Part shown: positions 10,620 through 23,837 of the stretch, in pieces
Layout of the letters: every line of letters starts with the position of its first letter
Numbering within the stretch: position 1 is the stretch's first letter
Assembly: GCA_002749535.1 (NCBI GenBank)
Contig: MZZL01000047.1
Coordinates: 152,042-216,041 of the forward strand
Length of the DNA: 64,000 bases
Direction of reading: 5' to 3'
DNA from: Apophysomyces variabilis
Taxonomy: Eukaryota; Mucoromycota; Mucoromycetes; Mucorales; Mucoraceae
Translations under genes and position numbers: made by a program
The notes under the pieces: generated by a model
Told to the model about the DNA's origin: nothing
The model's input: the letters and a program-made list of their open reading frames with translations, nothing else
Databases searched by the model: none

Positions 10620-11403
10620 ACTCAAGCAATTCAATTACTTTGTAAGTTTAGTCATCACACTAAGCAACAAAAGAAAACGAAAGTCATATTCATCCCAGCC
10701 AAAATAATGATAATAATAGCAATAACAAACAACGATACTTGGCAGTAGTAACAGTAGTAATGGTAGTGTCGTAGTAGTCATAGTAGTAGTCGTGATGATG
10801 AGTCAGCCTCCCTTTCTACGATTTATTTCATCCTTTTTTCTTCTGTTTTCCTATTGACTTTTTCGATCTAGATGACAGAGAATAACTTTTTTTTCTCATG
10901 GACAACCCTGGGGTTATGCATCGCTAAAATAACATCAGAATGATCCATGCTATATGAGGTTTCTTTGTACTCACCACCGTAAATTCCTTTTTGAAGTTGG
11001 GCGTTTCACCATCGAGGCGTCGTACACTGGTGAAGAAACTTGTTGCCGTACTTTCCTCATTTTCTTTGCCAAGACTTTTTTCTAACGTTGCACCTTCCGT
11101 CTACTCACTATAGCATGAGACTTTCTAAATGTTATGCAGTGTTCACACTCTTTCTCTCTTGCAAGAAATAGTTTATCTGGCGGAAACAGAAATGTTTGCG
11201 TTGCCAAATAAAATCTCGTCTATTGGGGAAGGTCTCCTTGTACGAACCTAGGCAACTTTGAGAACATATTATAACTTGGTCCTTCGTTTTGCTTATTATC
11301 CTGAACAGCGGAAAGAAAAAGATATCTTCCATTAATCCAGCTCGTGTTAGGTAGAAGGCCACTGTATCCCGGTCTCTGCTATTCTCCTCTCTATGAACCA
11401 CGT

Positions 11404-11661
11404 TTATCCCGTGTGCCCTGCGATTGATCGCCAAGACGAACAAAGAGATTTATTGATCTGGGCCGAAATCGGGTGGAATACGTGCAGGTTCAGATGGTTT
11501 GTGATCGCGGAGATTGCAAGCGGAGACGAACTAGACGCAGACGAAGCAGTGTCAGCCGATGGGGTTGAAAACGGAACACTTGCATTCGGACAGATAAGCC
11601 AGATAAAGGCTTGGGCAAGGTGAAAATCCAGGAGCTGCTGGAACGAATAAAGGTCATAGAA
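11404..11661 (+). pseudogene. coding-like stretch with in-frame TGA, family unknown
   Basis: One plus-strand frame reads RFIDLGRNRVEYVQVQMVCD, continues with a very basic block (CKRRRTRRRR), then a TGA, then in the same frame KPDKGLGKVKIQELLERIKV and a stop at 11661. Both halves have convincing protein composition, with a nuclear-localisation-like Arg cluster and an amphipathic helix. The TGA and lack of a start suggest a decayed gene or a wrongly inferred splice. No family recognised. Confidence 0.25.
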
Positions 11662-12896
11662 TAGCGTGTGACAAGAGAAGGTAGACGCAAGAGGAACCGA
11701 AGGACAGGTGCAATTGCGCCTAGTTCATCGTTTTTGTTCTCTCACATCGAGCGATCTACATTAATCCTTCAAATTTCGATAACTTTGCGATATCACAGGA
11801 TCAGAGTGTCTCTAAAAATCTCTGCATTTTCTATACAACGTATGCAACTGTTTAAAGTTGCTATTCGTTCCCAATAGGGACGATGAAGACGTTCGTGAGA
11901 CATCTGGTTTAGTCTCTGAAGGTCAGATAGATAGGGGCAGTACAGTAATGGATGGCTAAAATTCATGGTGTGATGTTGTCGTTTGTAAAAAGTGGAACTG
12001 ATTTTCTCAAACTGGCGACTCGCACTTGCTACAGTAGGGGAGGATCCAATGGAATGTTATACCATTGGTGTATACATTGTTAATCTTGTTTTAGCATGCA
12101 TTCCTTTTTGTGTGGGATCAACCTACAAGATGACGCTAAACTTCTTGCCTATTGTCTGTCCATACCCGGCTTTTGGGCAGCTTCTTGTCAATCTGCATAG
12201 TCTACAAAAAAAATCGGAAGCCTGCTGAACTAGCAGGTCTTCTTCCAATGTCTTCCCAAGCGTTCAGATCAGATCAAGTTTCATGTTGGTAGTCAGCTCC
12301 GTAAAGCGGTTAGAGTGAGTAACCGAGTTTGGCATCTTTATTGAGAGCAATTACCTAACAGAAGCAGACGAAGCAGATGACAGTTTAACAAAGGGCTAAA
12401 GCGTAGAAATTCATGGTTTACTTTTTGCAAAGTGTCATATCGTAAGCCCTTTGTGTGCTATGCTCATCGAATAATGGATGCGTGCCTAAAACGTGACGTG
12501 TTCGACTTTAAATTCTTAGTCGCCGTAATGATTCAGATCCAAGCACAATGAAAGACCTGTTGAATATATAGTGTTGAGGCTTTGTACGAGACGACGTTTT
12601 CGATACGACGCATACAACTTGTCAGTGCACTTACTTTTGAGAAAATGTCCATATCGGCTTCTATTGGGACTTTACGGGAAAAGTGTGTGCCCTGACAATC
12701 AAGGAGAACTTATAGATGAACCATGACACCCCCATTGATAGTTTATTTCTAAACATGGATCATGCTTAGCTGATACTCTATGCCGCGTAACCCTACTACG
12801 CATTGTGTTATTTTTAATACACTGAGCTTTTGCTAAATTGCCAAGTGTTGTCTAACCTCATGGATAAGATGTACAATGTTTCAAGTAAACAAAAAA

Positions 12897-12922
12897 AAAA
12901 AGAAAGAAAGAAAGAAAGAAAA
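12897..12922. repeat. (GAAA)n / A-rich simple repeat
   Basis: About five AAAG units following an A run. Confidence 0.9.
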
Positions 12923-14863
12923 AAGACGAGCTGTTCGTTCTACGAACGGTTTGGTTACTATCGCTTCTCCGACCTCCTTGCAGCCATGACAAGTTCCTTG
13001 GCCAATGATTTCTTTCTAGCGTTATATTAAGTCGTTATCCTTGCGTTTTCCAACCAAAGAATATGAATGCTATGTCGTTAATTTTTTTCTTTTTTACCCC
13101 CGTTTTTTCCTCATGGAGATGTATATGGACATCTTGTCCTATCCAGATCGGGTAAGGACTGTATTTGTTTGCTTGTCTAGACAACTGATCGAAAAAAAAG
13201 AATCACCATACAGCCACAAAAAAAATATCCTTAAAATTTTAACTTCGTCGAAACACAAGGTTAAAAGAACCCCAGCTGTTGGTTACGAACGTGAAATAAA
13301 AAGTTTTGGCTTGGACAGTGGAACCAACCCGAAGTGCCTCAGCAGCTACGACTATTCGTTTTTCGGGATTAAACAGGATGTGGACACAGTGTATTCCCGA
13401 ATCCGAGATCATAGAACGCTCAATATTGGAACCTAATGTTAACTGTGGAACGGATTTATAGGAGAAACTTCTGCCATAGAACCGTTTAAGATTATGGACT
13501 ATACCAAGAATATTGGCTGTTCATAAATACGTTGGAGATAAGGCGAAATCAAACCATCGTTTGCCCCTATATATCAATTGCCTATCGGGAAACAGCATCA
13601 TACTAGACAAGATTGTTTCCACATCAGATCGGTGACTGAGTGAAATATTAGGCTGCTTAAGGAATAAACGTTTGCCATGTTACAGGCAAGATCCGGTTTC
13701 AATATTAGTTGAAGAATGAATTATACACCAACAAGATGAGGAAAGAGAAACGTTGGCCAGCACCAAGGGAAAAAGAAGCACTGACCTAGTGACTATGTAT
13801 AATCTTAGGCAGGATAAAAAAAAAAGAGTATTATCTTTTACGTGGCTAGAAAAGAGTTAAGATTGCTGTCTCTGTACTTGTGTTTAATCGAGCAGTAGTT
13901 CTAGTGCATACTATCATAGTGCGAGTCATGATTCGTCGCTGATTCTCTATGGTAGAATGAGATAAGGCGTATGATATTTGTGTAGAATGGTGTATTTCTG
14001 TTTAATATGTTAGGTCTTTGAATGACCGATTCGTTTGCATTTTTCACGACTTTCTTGTTTTAGGTAAGCATTAACTTTGAATTTTCAATGTGGACCAGCC
14101 AATTGAGCAAATCCGCGGCACATGAGGGTAGAAGGCACTGTACGACCAAGCTGTGTAAAGACCACTTATATCAATTCTTAACCAACCAAAAGAAGCCTTG
14201 CCTCCTTTCGTACAACCGAATTACTAACCTATCGATGACCAAAGATCATTGCGCTAAAGTTTCTCAACGTCCTGTCTGCGTTATCTTCATTCCCTCTCTC
14301 TTCTCTCTCTCTCTCTTTTTCTCTCTTATAGTCTTCGTGCTGTGTCTCTCCATTTATTTTCTCTCTCTCTCTCTCTCCCACACTCCTGCTCTCAGGCTGT
14401 TCATCTCTTCAGCCTCCGATTCTCCCCTTTTTTTTACTCACCTTTTTTTTTAACTTTTTCACTGCACTCTCTTTTTTTTCTGTTGCATACTTTTTTCTTT
14501 ACCCTTGTTTGACATAAAGACAAAAAAAAAATCAAGGCCACTGTATTTCCCTTTTTCTTCCCATTCTTTTTCCCTTACGCTCTCCCTCCCGGTTCCCATC
14601 TCGTCAACTAGTCGTCCATTCGGTTCGGTCAAGTTCTCGTAATCTACATCATTAAAAGAGTAGAATTCAGTAACGCACCTTTATTACCGAGAGATCGTGC
14701 GAGAGAGAGAGAGGGTTCCTCCCACTAAAGAAAAAAGAAGTTAATACATCAACCTGACATAGAACCAACCAGAAAAGAAAGAAAGAAAAAGAAAAGAGAC
14801 ACCTGATCCCTTTCAACGTGGAATTCACGAAATATCCCATTGACACACATTTCACTTTTCGTC

Positions 14864-17686
14864 ATGGATTCCAACCATTGCACTGCCGTTGTATTATATG
14901 ATTCAAAACCTCAGCCTTTTCGAATAGACGGCAATGAAGAAAGTCAGAACGATGGGCTACCTCCCTACATGTCTATCTTTCAATCCGTGTTTGGTCAAGG
15001 TAAAATGAAAGAACCACCAAAACAATGAGACTCGTCCCTTTATAGTTTATTATGGTCGTTAATTAACACTGCCTATTCTAGTATTGCCATTGTCAGATAC
15101 AGATGAGGCCTTGCATCGGATAAGACAACTTCATCTCGCATCGTCCCCGACTATCTTTCTGATCGATTTAGATACACTCAATCAAGAGATCACCCTCAGC
15201 AAAGACGAAGATCTCCATTCCATAGAATCTAACAATGCTAAACCTACATTTACGACACCTGTACCGGATCGGAGGATTTCCTGGATTAAAAAAGTGAAAG
15301 ATGAAATAGTAGACGACATACCGATTGTTGGTACGTTCTCAACCTGTTCCTTTTTTTATCTCTGTCTCGAATCTGACGAAACTGTCACAGTCTGTTCCGA
15401 AATCGATGAACCAAGTTTTATGCTGGATTGTGTATACGCCGGTGCAGTAGATTATTTGCTCAAACCCTTACGATTGGATGTTATAAAGACTCTGTTCCTG
15501 GTAACTAATCCTCACTTATCTCGAAATCAGTACATTTACCTTTTTCTTGTTTGGGCCTGCAGAAACTGCACCGCATTCGCCCTGAATCAAGACCGAATGA
15601 ATCCATTCACGGAACGTCATCGCCTTCCTTAACTTTGTCCTGCGCTGACAACGCTATCACATCACCAATCGCGACATCGCCATTGACACCGACAGGCCCA
15701 AACTCATCATCAAATTTGTGCGACGGACTTCAGCACAGAATTAAAGAGATCTTTGCAAAGGATACTCAGTAAGTTATCGGAAAAAGGCAATTTTCCGGAT
15801 AGGATATGGAATTTTTAATCACTATGTTTATATCAATTTTCAGGTTTGCCAAGGTCATTATGGATATATATGCTCCGCTGCCGCCTCATCACGGCTACAT
15901 TCGTCTTTCCGAGTAAGTTGCACAATGCACAATAAAAGAAAACCTAAACTTAGAATGTCCAGAGAACATGCTGCATCGCTCAGGAAACGAATATCTAGTT
16001 GGGACTTTTGTCCATTCGAATTTACACATGACGAACTGATTCATTGCGTATACCTCATATTCGAACAGACATTGGAGTTACCCGAACTAAGTCATCTGTC
16101 TATCACCGAAGGTATGAACAATGGATCGTACTATATCAAAGATGTACTCACGTCTATACAGCTCAACTATACGATTTCATCATTGATCTTTCCAGTGCTT
16201 ACCATGATGGCAATCCATATCACAATTTCGCACATGCCGTGGATGTCTTGCAGTGTTCCTATTTTTTCTTGTGCAGACTTGGCCTCATTCCATTTGCCGA
16301 CGGCTCAATGAATCATCGACTACCAAATTCGTCGAATTTAACTCGAGCACAAGATTTGCTTCGCCCCAAGGATATGTTTGCGTTACTTATTGCCGCAATT
16401 GGTCACGATGCGGCTCATCCAGGGGTAAACAATCTTTTCTTGGTAAGCATTTGACAACCGTGATTAGTTTGTTGGAACAACAGCTAATATAATTTGGATG
16501 TCTACAGGTGAACTCAGCTACACCGCTTGCTGTCCTATACAATGATCGGTCTGTTTTAGAAAGTTTCCATTCCATGGCTTTATTCCAACTTATCAAAAAG
16601 CATGGTTTCGATCAGTTTGCCGGCGGCCCTGGATCGAGCGATTATCATGGTAATAACTTACTAAAAGGGTTAGCTTTATTTGATTTAACTCAGTTCAATA
16701 GAGTTTCGTAAAGTGATTGTCAATAGCGTTCTGGCTACAGACATGTCATTGCATGCGGATTACGTAGCAAAAATCAAAGACCAAGCGCTAAGATTGCGTA
16801 ACTGCAGCATGGACGAACTGAATTGTGAAGAGGAACGTTTACTATTATGCAGTGCGATCATTAAATGCGCTGATATCAGTAACGTGGTAAGGACATAACA
16901 CAAGTACTTTGAAGGAAAGTTGTGGGTTGCTCATAAATTCGGGATAGACTCGTCCATTTGCTCATGGTGCAAAGTGGGCCGAGCATCTTGTGGAAGAATT
17001 TGCATGTCAGGGTGATCTTGAACGAGAACTCGGCATGCCAGTAATGCCTATGAACGACCGTGAAAAGATTGTATTGGAAGATATGCAGATAGGCTTTATT
17101 CGCTTTGTCGCTATGAATTTGTTCGAAACAGTGCGTGATGTGATGCAAGGTACGATTATTTTCGCTTTGTCATGCATTTGATCTAACGGAGAATTATCCA
17201 CAGAGGTGTCATTCACGGTTGATTACATTCAACAGAATTTAAAGCGATGGGAGAATAAAAAGAACGCTTCTCATGATTCAGGCGTTTCCAGCTTGGGTGA
17301 TCTGGATCAGGACATAGTGGAATCACATAAGGACGTACTGCACGCAGTGGAAGAAGAAGGTAGGCAATATAATCTTGCTTTTGTTCACACCCCGGTTACT
17401 GACCCGGATAATAGAGAGTAAAAGGGCGGCGAGCAGTCATAGCATAGATTGTCATAGCCAAACAGGCGAGACTTTAGGCCGTCATCATTCATTAGACACC
17501 GTTCGAAGCGATAGTTTATTCAACAATTTGCCCAGTATGCCTGCTGTGGCGATGACAAGCTATGGTGAGAACACTGTGCGCGGTTCTCGATCATACGCCA
17601 GACAAGAAGCACAACAGCATCCTTCCGACTGGCCCCAGCATTGTGATGGGGCTGCTCCGGTGTACTGTCAATGTTCCATACAATAA
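14864..17686 (+). CDS. receiver-domain-containing cyclic nucleotide phosphodiesterase (RegA-like layout)
   Basis: Twelve exons (14864-14999, 15082-15330, 15391-15500, 15563-15768, 15844-15912, 15954-16111, 16162-16442, 16508-16649, 16702-16886, 16948-17149, 17204-17359, 17415-17686), 721 aa. Residues about 8-165 resemble a response-regulator receiver: strand CTAVVLYDS, phosphoacceptor candidate Asp74 in IFLIDLD, Ser131 in IVVCSE and Lys153 in GAVDYLLKPL. A Ser/Thr/Pro-rich linker follows, then a class I PDE catalytic domain: HNFAH (330-334), GHDAAHPGVNN (390-400), CADISN with metal Asp508, and helices typical of cAMP-specific PDEs (FVAMNLFETV). It hydrolyses cAMP and/or cGMP. Receiver plus PDE is the arrangement of Dictyostelium RegA, where phosphorelay activates cAMP hydrolysis. 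The acidic pair of the receiver is incomplete, so phosphorylation is uncertain. The Ser-rich C-terminus has an alternative 39-nt splice that I rejected. Confidence 0.9.
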
Positions 17687-20365
17687 GTTGACGATTATCA
17701 ACAGCATTTTTTTTTCTTTACCTCTCCCTCTCTCTCTGCCCTTCTATCTTGTTTCCCTTTACACTCCGTCCATATTTTCGTTCCCTTATTACTGTATTTT
17801 TTTTTTTGCCACAGGATTTCCGCCGCCTTTCTCTTCTCCTTCCCTCTATCTCTTTTTGTTTTCCCTTTGCACATGGCATTTGGAAACAAAAAAGTGCCTA
17901 TGTCTTTGTATAGAATTCCAAATAGATTGTACATTTAGATCTCCTTTCTTTTAGCTGAGCCTTTACAAATCTACTGTCAGTTACAAATCATATCAACAAA
18001 TGTAACAAACATGGCTTTTGCTTTATAGATTTGTCTTCTACATCGTTACCTAAGGCTCCTATCATGAGTAGATAGCCGGATGAATCAACCGCGAAATTTT
18101 ATAACTGCCTCTTATTATAAGGCAAATGATTTGTAACTCCTTGGTGCTGCTCATGTGGAATGGCTTCATTTGACTAACCTGTGCTTTCTCTTGTTTATGG
18201 CTTGTTAAGAAAGAACAGAGGAGATGTCTCACTAGGGTTGCATACTTCTAAATGCTTAACAGATCATTCTTTTTTCTTTTCCACGTATTCCTCCAAACAT
18301 TGTGTTTATTTCGATGGCTTGTTTGAACTGGAAAACAAGTAACCCAAGGTATCCCTGATAAGTTAGGCATCGAAAGAAAAACAACACGTCTGTTACCTCC
18401 TTTTTAGCAATGCAAACACTGGGTACATGTGATCTAACTCTTTTGTACATAGAAATGTTGCCATGTGCACTGTATGAATCAGATCATCTTATATGATTGA
18501 CGGTACTTTGATGCTGGTTTTCACCCTGTCTTTTGTTTTGAACAATAGTTGTTCCGTTCTGGCAAGCATACATGCAAAACAAGGTGATACCGTGGAAACG
18601 GAGATCTACTCCAATGTCTATTGTCTTCTCTAGTCCTTAGAACAATGACGACATTGGCTGGTATCCGTCTGATACAGTGATTAAAGCAAACCGGTTTCCC
18701 CGTCAATGTCATGTTTTGTACAAAATGACCTGACTGACAGTCTACTACAGCCACATGTTTAGAGAATACTTGGAGTAGCTCAAGTTAGTCTAAGTGTGTG
18801 TCAAGTATATAGATAGAATAAATTAGGCGTTCCAAGGTTAAGTATTGATTTTTATCGCCCTCTGCACACTACTTGACAACTGTTTCTGTTCGCTTATCGG
18901 GCCGTAGGATCATTAAAATTGACGAAAGCAGATGAGATTGATCACTCTCTATCAGTAGAAGACATTTCTATATCAGTGATTTCATAGCCATATCGTCCTA
19001 ATGGATGGCCATCCTTACCTTGTGCGTGAGCTTCAAGGGTGGGAAAAGGGAAAAGGCGTGCAGTTATCGATCACAGTAAAAGGAAACTACAGGTCTGTTC
19101 CCCACATTTCGCATGTAGTACGAACCGGAAGTTTGTGGTTACTATGGTGTTGAAACATCAACAAAAAAGGCAATTCTACTGAGATTATCGGTCCTAAGGA
19201 AGGAGATTGCGTAGCAAAGAAATGTCTTTCTTTGGTACGATATTAAAAAACAGCCACAGACAGTAATCAATGGAAAAGAAACGATGTTGCCGAAGACGGA
19301 ACACGAAAGCCAACAACAGAATAAAAATAGAAAGGGCATAGTTAAATGGCATGGCCAATATATACCTTAGATGGAAGGATATTCAAACCAGCTCGTTTGT
19401 ACTCATCAAATTATTCTTGATTGCTTGCATTGTTACTATTAACAACAGTAAGCGTAAGAGCACATGTTGCGTCGCAATGAAAACTAGAAATCTTTTTTTT
19501 TGGAAGAAAAAGGCATTAGTCTTCTATGTCATGCACAACTTGAGATGGCAGGACAACGAGAGAAAAAGAAACAAGGAAATAGTACCTAGAAAACTAAAAA
19601 CATTGATAAAATACCAGTGCTTCCATGGCACAAGGAATGAAATCGGGGCCAATGTAGACTGTGCAACGTCGTTTTCTGCTCTATTCTCGGTGTTCTAGAT
19701 CAGCAAAGGAAATATACCAAGAACTAAAAACAGAAAGGAATGCTGCGTCGCAAATTACACCACTAAAGAGTTTTTCTAAGCAGGACTTGTCATAAAGTGA
19801 TGAGTTCATCTTCTTGGTCAATGGGAGCCATTATAAATCCTTATCATAAGGCTGGTTTGCATTTAGGATTTCTTATTTAGTTATTGTCCGACTGACTCAC
19901 CTCATGTATATCTGATCCTGGGAGGATCGTGCATGTCAGGAACGCAGAGTTTCTCCATTGGCGAGACTTAGGAACAAGGCATGAATTGGTTTTTCATCTA
20001 CAATCAACAAGGGAACAATCAATGCAAAAATCACGCCTTATTTTGTGTTAAGCACCATAGCCTTCTCTTTATGTATACAAAATATGTTGCATGGAAGGAT
20101 AAACGTAAAAAAAAAGTAAAATAAAGACAACAGTAAATAGGGAAAGGGAAGAAAGTTACAAGTACAAGCAGCCGTACATACATAAAAAAGAGTTATTTTT
20201 CAACGGGAAAAAAGGTAAAATGAAATAAAAGCGATATATCCATAGATACAAGGAAAGGAATCATATGAAATGTGTTTGCTAAAAAAAATTTGGAAGGAAG
20301 TCTCTGTGTGTGAGTGTATATGTAAGAAAACAAAAGAGTGGCAGAAAAACCAATAAATGGATAAA
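17687..20365. other. 2.7-kb interval between convergent PDE and CSL genes
   Basis: CT-rich just after the PDE stop (17700-17870), then AT-rich non-coding sequence. No gene, RNA or repeat array that I can support. Short open frames here have no protein-like composition. Confidence 0.5.
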
Positions 20366-23300
20366 TTAGTAACCTGGAAACATCTTGTCTGTCTTGACAA
20401 TCGTACCGTCCCCTCTGACCAGCAAAATAGGGACGGGGAGCTGCGTCAATTCGTTATGTGGGATACTGCAGACGATATGTTCACGACTTCGGTATTCTGT
20501 ATAGGGCGCCTTAACATCACCAAACCAAACATGAAGTTCTCTGGAGAAACACTCCCCATGCAACGACATGACTTGATCCTTTGATCCGGCTGTGTTGACG
20601 GTGTAATAGGAAAGGGAAGGGAAGAGAGTTGATGAAGGAGAGGAAAGTCCGGTGGCAGGTTCTTCAGGAACCCAGAATTTGTGTATGACACAGTCTTTTT
20701 TTTGAGAAGGAAAAAAAAAGGTTAGAAAGCCGCAAACTACAGATAGCTCCCTTTTTCTCTTACTTGTTCCAACGATTGTCCAGACAGCAGCATCAGATAC
20801 ATCCTCTGACCAGTAGGCGCCATATCCTGCTATGGCATTGCTGTTACATGAATCGAATCGTTTGCCATCCGGCGTGGATGCCGACCGCGTTCGGCTAAAG
20901 ACTTGATCATTGTCATAATAAACCCCGCCTTGCTCATTCACACTGTTAACGCGTCTTCGAATACCAACATCGGAAGCGGCTCGCGATTTCCGGATTTCCT
21001 GAAGACTGGTCAATGAAGTGGAAGAGACGAGTTTCCGAGGAGGGTTGATATGATGGTCAGGGAAATTGGCGGAAACGCGTCGCTTGCGAATAACCTTGCC
21101 ACCACCCTGAATGGTAACAGAAGGCTCATATCCGAATTGATCTCTTATAGCTGGCTCAATTGGTTTCCGTTGCTCAGCACTCTTATGCATCCCTACCATG
21201 TCGTTTAGACACGCAAGATAAGTTGATGGATAGGAAGTTCTCGGCATTAATGATTCCATGATGCCCGACACAACATCAGATGTCGGAGATGAATGGAAGT
21301 TGTTAATGTTTTGGCAACGTTGTTGCATAGCTTGCGCCGGATCTTGAACAATTTGCAACGCAATCTTGTGTAATTGTGATACTGGATCGCCAAGAGTTTC
21401 GTCTCCATACTCTCCTCCGCTGGCAATCGTGTCATCCAAGCATCGGGACCCTCCGAACACGGTTGAGGCTTTATCCACTCGTCGTATGATCATCACTGGA
21501 CTTACAAGACCAGTGGTCAAGCATTGAAGCACAATGTGCTGATTGTAATGGATCGCCAACGGTTTACCGGTGCTATTTTTAAGTGCAATGGCCGGAGGTG
21601 GCGGATAAGGTACATTCTGAGAAATGCTGTGACCGATATAATCTTCGGCCGTCTCACCTGTGCTGCGCTCGCTAGGTGATCTCGTGGCATCCACAATCCA
21701 AATAACAAAAGGATCCCAGGATTCCATCCTGGCTACAAAGCATGTTCCCTCGCCTGCCAAGTTGTTTACTGACTGGGGCTGCCCGGGATAAACAAATCCT
21801 GTCGTGGAAACGCCGAGGTACTTGGTGGACACTGTCTGCGACCGGATTCGGTTAAATAAGGACACCATGCTACCATGATGGATGCACACTTCATCTGTCA
21901 GTAAGAATATTGTCTTATTTACTCTGGGAGGGAGACCAAAAACTTACGTTCCATATTTTTGACACTTTGACGCTTTTTACTGGGCTTACTAATGACTTTG
22001 ATTCCTTTACTGGCAAGCGTTCCAAGAAATCGTCCATTGCCAAGTTGAACTTTGACAAGGCATTCAACACGTTTGCGTTTTTCATCAGCGTCATTGATAT
22101 GAAGATGTTTAGACACGCATTTGCCAGCCGTGACAGGTTCCTGCTGTTGGTTGTGATACCAATCAGCGCTGTCATTTCTTGAATCCGAACTCCGGAATCT
22201 ACTATGGTGCTGCTGACCCTCCTGTTGCACTTGCGGTTTCGTACACCCGGTTTGACCCACTTTAGTACCTGAGGCAGTGTACCACTCTAACTGGCCCTGT
22301 TGAGACATGCTCTCACCAGAGATTCCAATGGTCAATTTCGTGGGTAAGCTACCACAATTCCCTTCCAACATCATAGACTGATCAAAGAAACCGTTGCCAT
22401 CGGCAGGTTTCTGTGTCCACCATGTCTGTCCGACAAGTATCGTAGTGGGTGGCGGACACAAAAATCTAATCGGGTAGTCTACATGAGATTTGGTCCTGCC
22501 TATCTCTTCCCTGTTTAGACCTACCTCTTCTCAGTACCATAGCTTTTCTGCGCAACCTTGCTCGTCTATAAAAAGAAGTTAGTGTTATTTGTAAGATCTT
22601 GATGTAGACAACGTACCATAATGATGACGATACGTTCCCCAAATGCCATGGGATCAGGCGCCTGCAGATACTTTAGAATCCATGGTTTCATTTTTGTTGC
22701 AAGAGCAGCATTTTGGCGCACTCTGGCTGATGCAGCCGTTGCTTTAAGACTTGCTCGATGAAAATCCATGCCAAGGTGTCTGGCGTGGTTTTCGTCTGGG
22801 ACATAGGTACCCGTCCGATCGATTTCACCTAAGAAAAGGAAGCGGAGTGTATAAATGTAAGCCTGGATTTCTCGGGAAAGGATGGTAGTATTCGAAGGGC
22901 AATCGCGTACCTGAACGGATAGAAAGATTGTATATGGCAGTATACATAGGCGTTATAGCTGGTGATGAATCTGCGGAGGCACAAGATGCGCTTGGCGATA
23001 TGGGCGGCGATGGAACAACAGGACATCTAATATCTGGCAGCGATGACTGTGCAAAACGATCTTCATTCCATGGCTGGTTATCATCGGGCATCTTATGATT
23101 AAGGGGAAAAAATGTGAGGTCATGCCCGATAAAGTGTAACCACAATAAAAAAAAAGAGGAAGGAGATGGGCGGTATTTTGCTTTTCCTTTATTTTCTTAG
23201 GGATGATATCCTCACCTACCAAGACAAGTTCGGAGGGATGGAACGCCATTGTTTGTGATGTTGCTCTGGTTGTAACATTGTAAAATTCAAAGGGTACTTC

Positions 23301-23837
23301 GCCCGATTTCTCTTCCTTGATGGAGTTCAAAAAACTGAATGCTAGACCATCATTCGAAACGGCTGCTGCTGCTGGCGATGATATAGCCGTTGAACCTACA
23401 GTGCTATATGGCAACATATACTGCTGTGAGGTTATGTCAAACGGCTCGTTTGGCTGGTTTGTTTGGTTGTATTGAAACGCAAAGTCTTCTGGTTCGGCAG
23501 TGGTTGACTCAAATGTCGATTGTAGCATTCGCTCCAAGATCGCCGTATCGACTGATGTATGTGATATCTGTTCAGTCCGTAGTATCTGCATCCCTTCTGA
23601 TGTCTGTTGGGCGGTAACGTTGGAACCCGGCCAAGACGACAATACTGTCAATGGTGCCGAGACATCATCTGATTGGTGCACAGAAACTGCCTCCTGATTA
23701 TAGCTCAGAGGGGCGATGCACGGCATTTTGGTTGTCCAGGTTTGAAATATCGGATGGTCCTGTCTCTCTTTTCGATTATCAATAGTCCGCTGCTGGGTAA
23801 TACACGCAGGTATCGTGGATGACTGATACTGCGCCAT
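20366..23837 (-). CDS. CSL family (CBF1/Su(H)/RBPJ-type) transcription factor
   Basis: Seven exons on the minus strand: 23837-23220, 23091-22911, 22828-22617, 22565-22525, 22465-21948, 21894-20764 and 20694-20366, 1009 aa, all frames closing. Residues 1-265 are a disordered Gln/Ser/Thr-rich extension. Then follow the RHR-N part (KRFLCPPPTTILVG; KRIKVISKPSKKRQS in the CSL pattern as KGIKVISKPSKKRQS), the beta-trefoil (SLFNRIRSQTVSTKYLG; DDPVSQLHK-type block as DPVSQLHKIALQIV) and the RHR-C end (ELHVWFGDVKAPYTEYRS, ILLVRGDGTIV). CSL proteins bind GTGGGAA-type DNA; fungi have them without Notch, and in fission yeast they affect adhesion and cell-cycle genes. Between trefoil strands lies an insertion of about 190 residues, far longer than in animals. 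Family identity is very secure; the exact N-terminus is less so. Confidence 0.92.

Larger units (their letters stand above)
10498..14863. other. gene-poor 4.4-kb stretch with simple repeats
   Basis: Contains a (CT)13 tract (10594-10619), a GTA/ATG trinucleotide-rich patch (about 10742-10803), a GAAA tract (about 12897-12922) and long CT-rich pyrimidine runs at about 14290-14380, 14540-14600 and nearby, typical of a fungal 5' leader before the PDE start. One coding-like stretch lies at about 11404-11661. Other open frames (for example 13041-13436) look like chance or decayed sequence. No tRNA was recognised. Confidence 0.5.

Noticed and set aside
14088..14453. 121-codon frame ending in Leu/Ser/Phe runs upstream of the PDE
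   Set aside because: Its tail is only translation of CT-rich leader sequence; no independent support.
17562..17954. Alternative C-terminus of the PDE via a 39-nt intron
   Set aside because: The intron would be shorter than any other here and the extension runs into pyrimidine-rich low-complexity translation.
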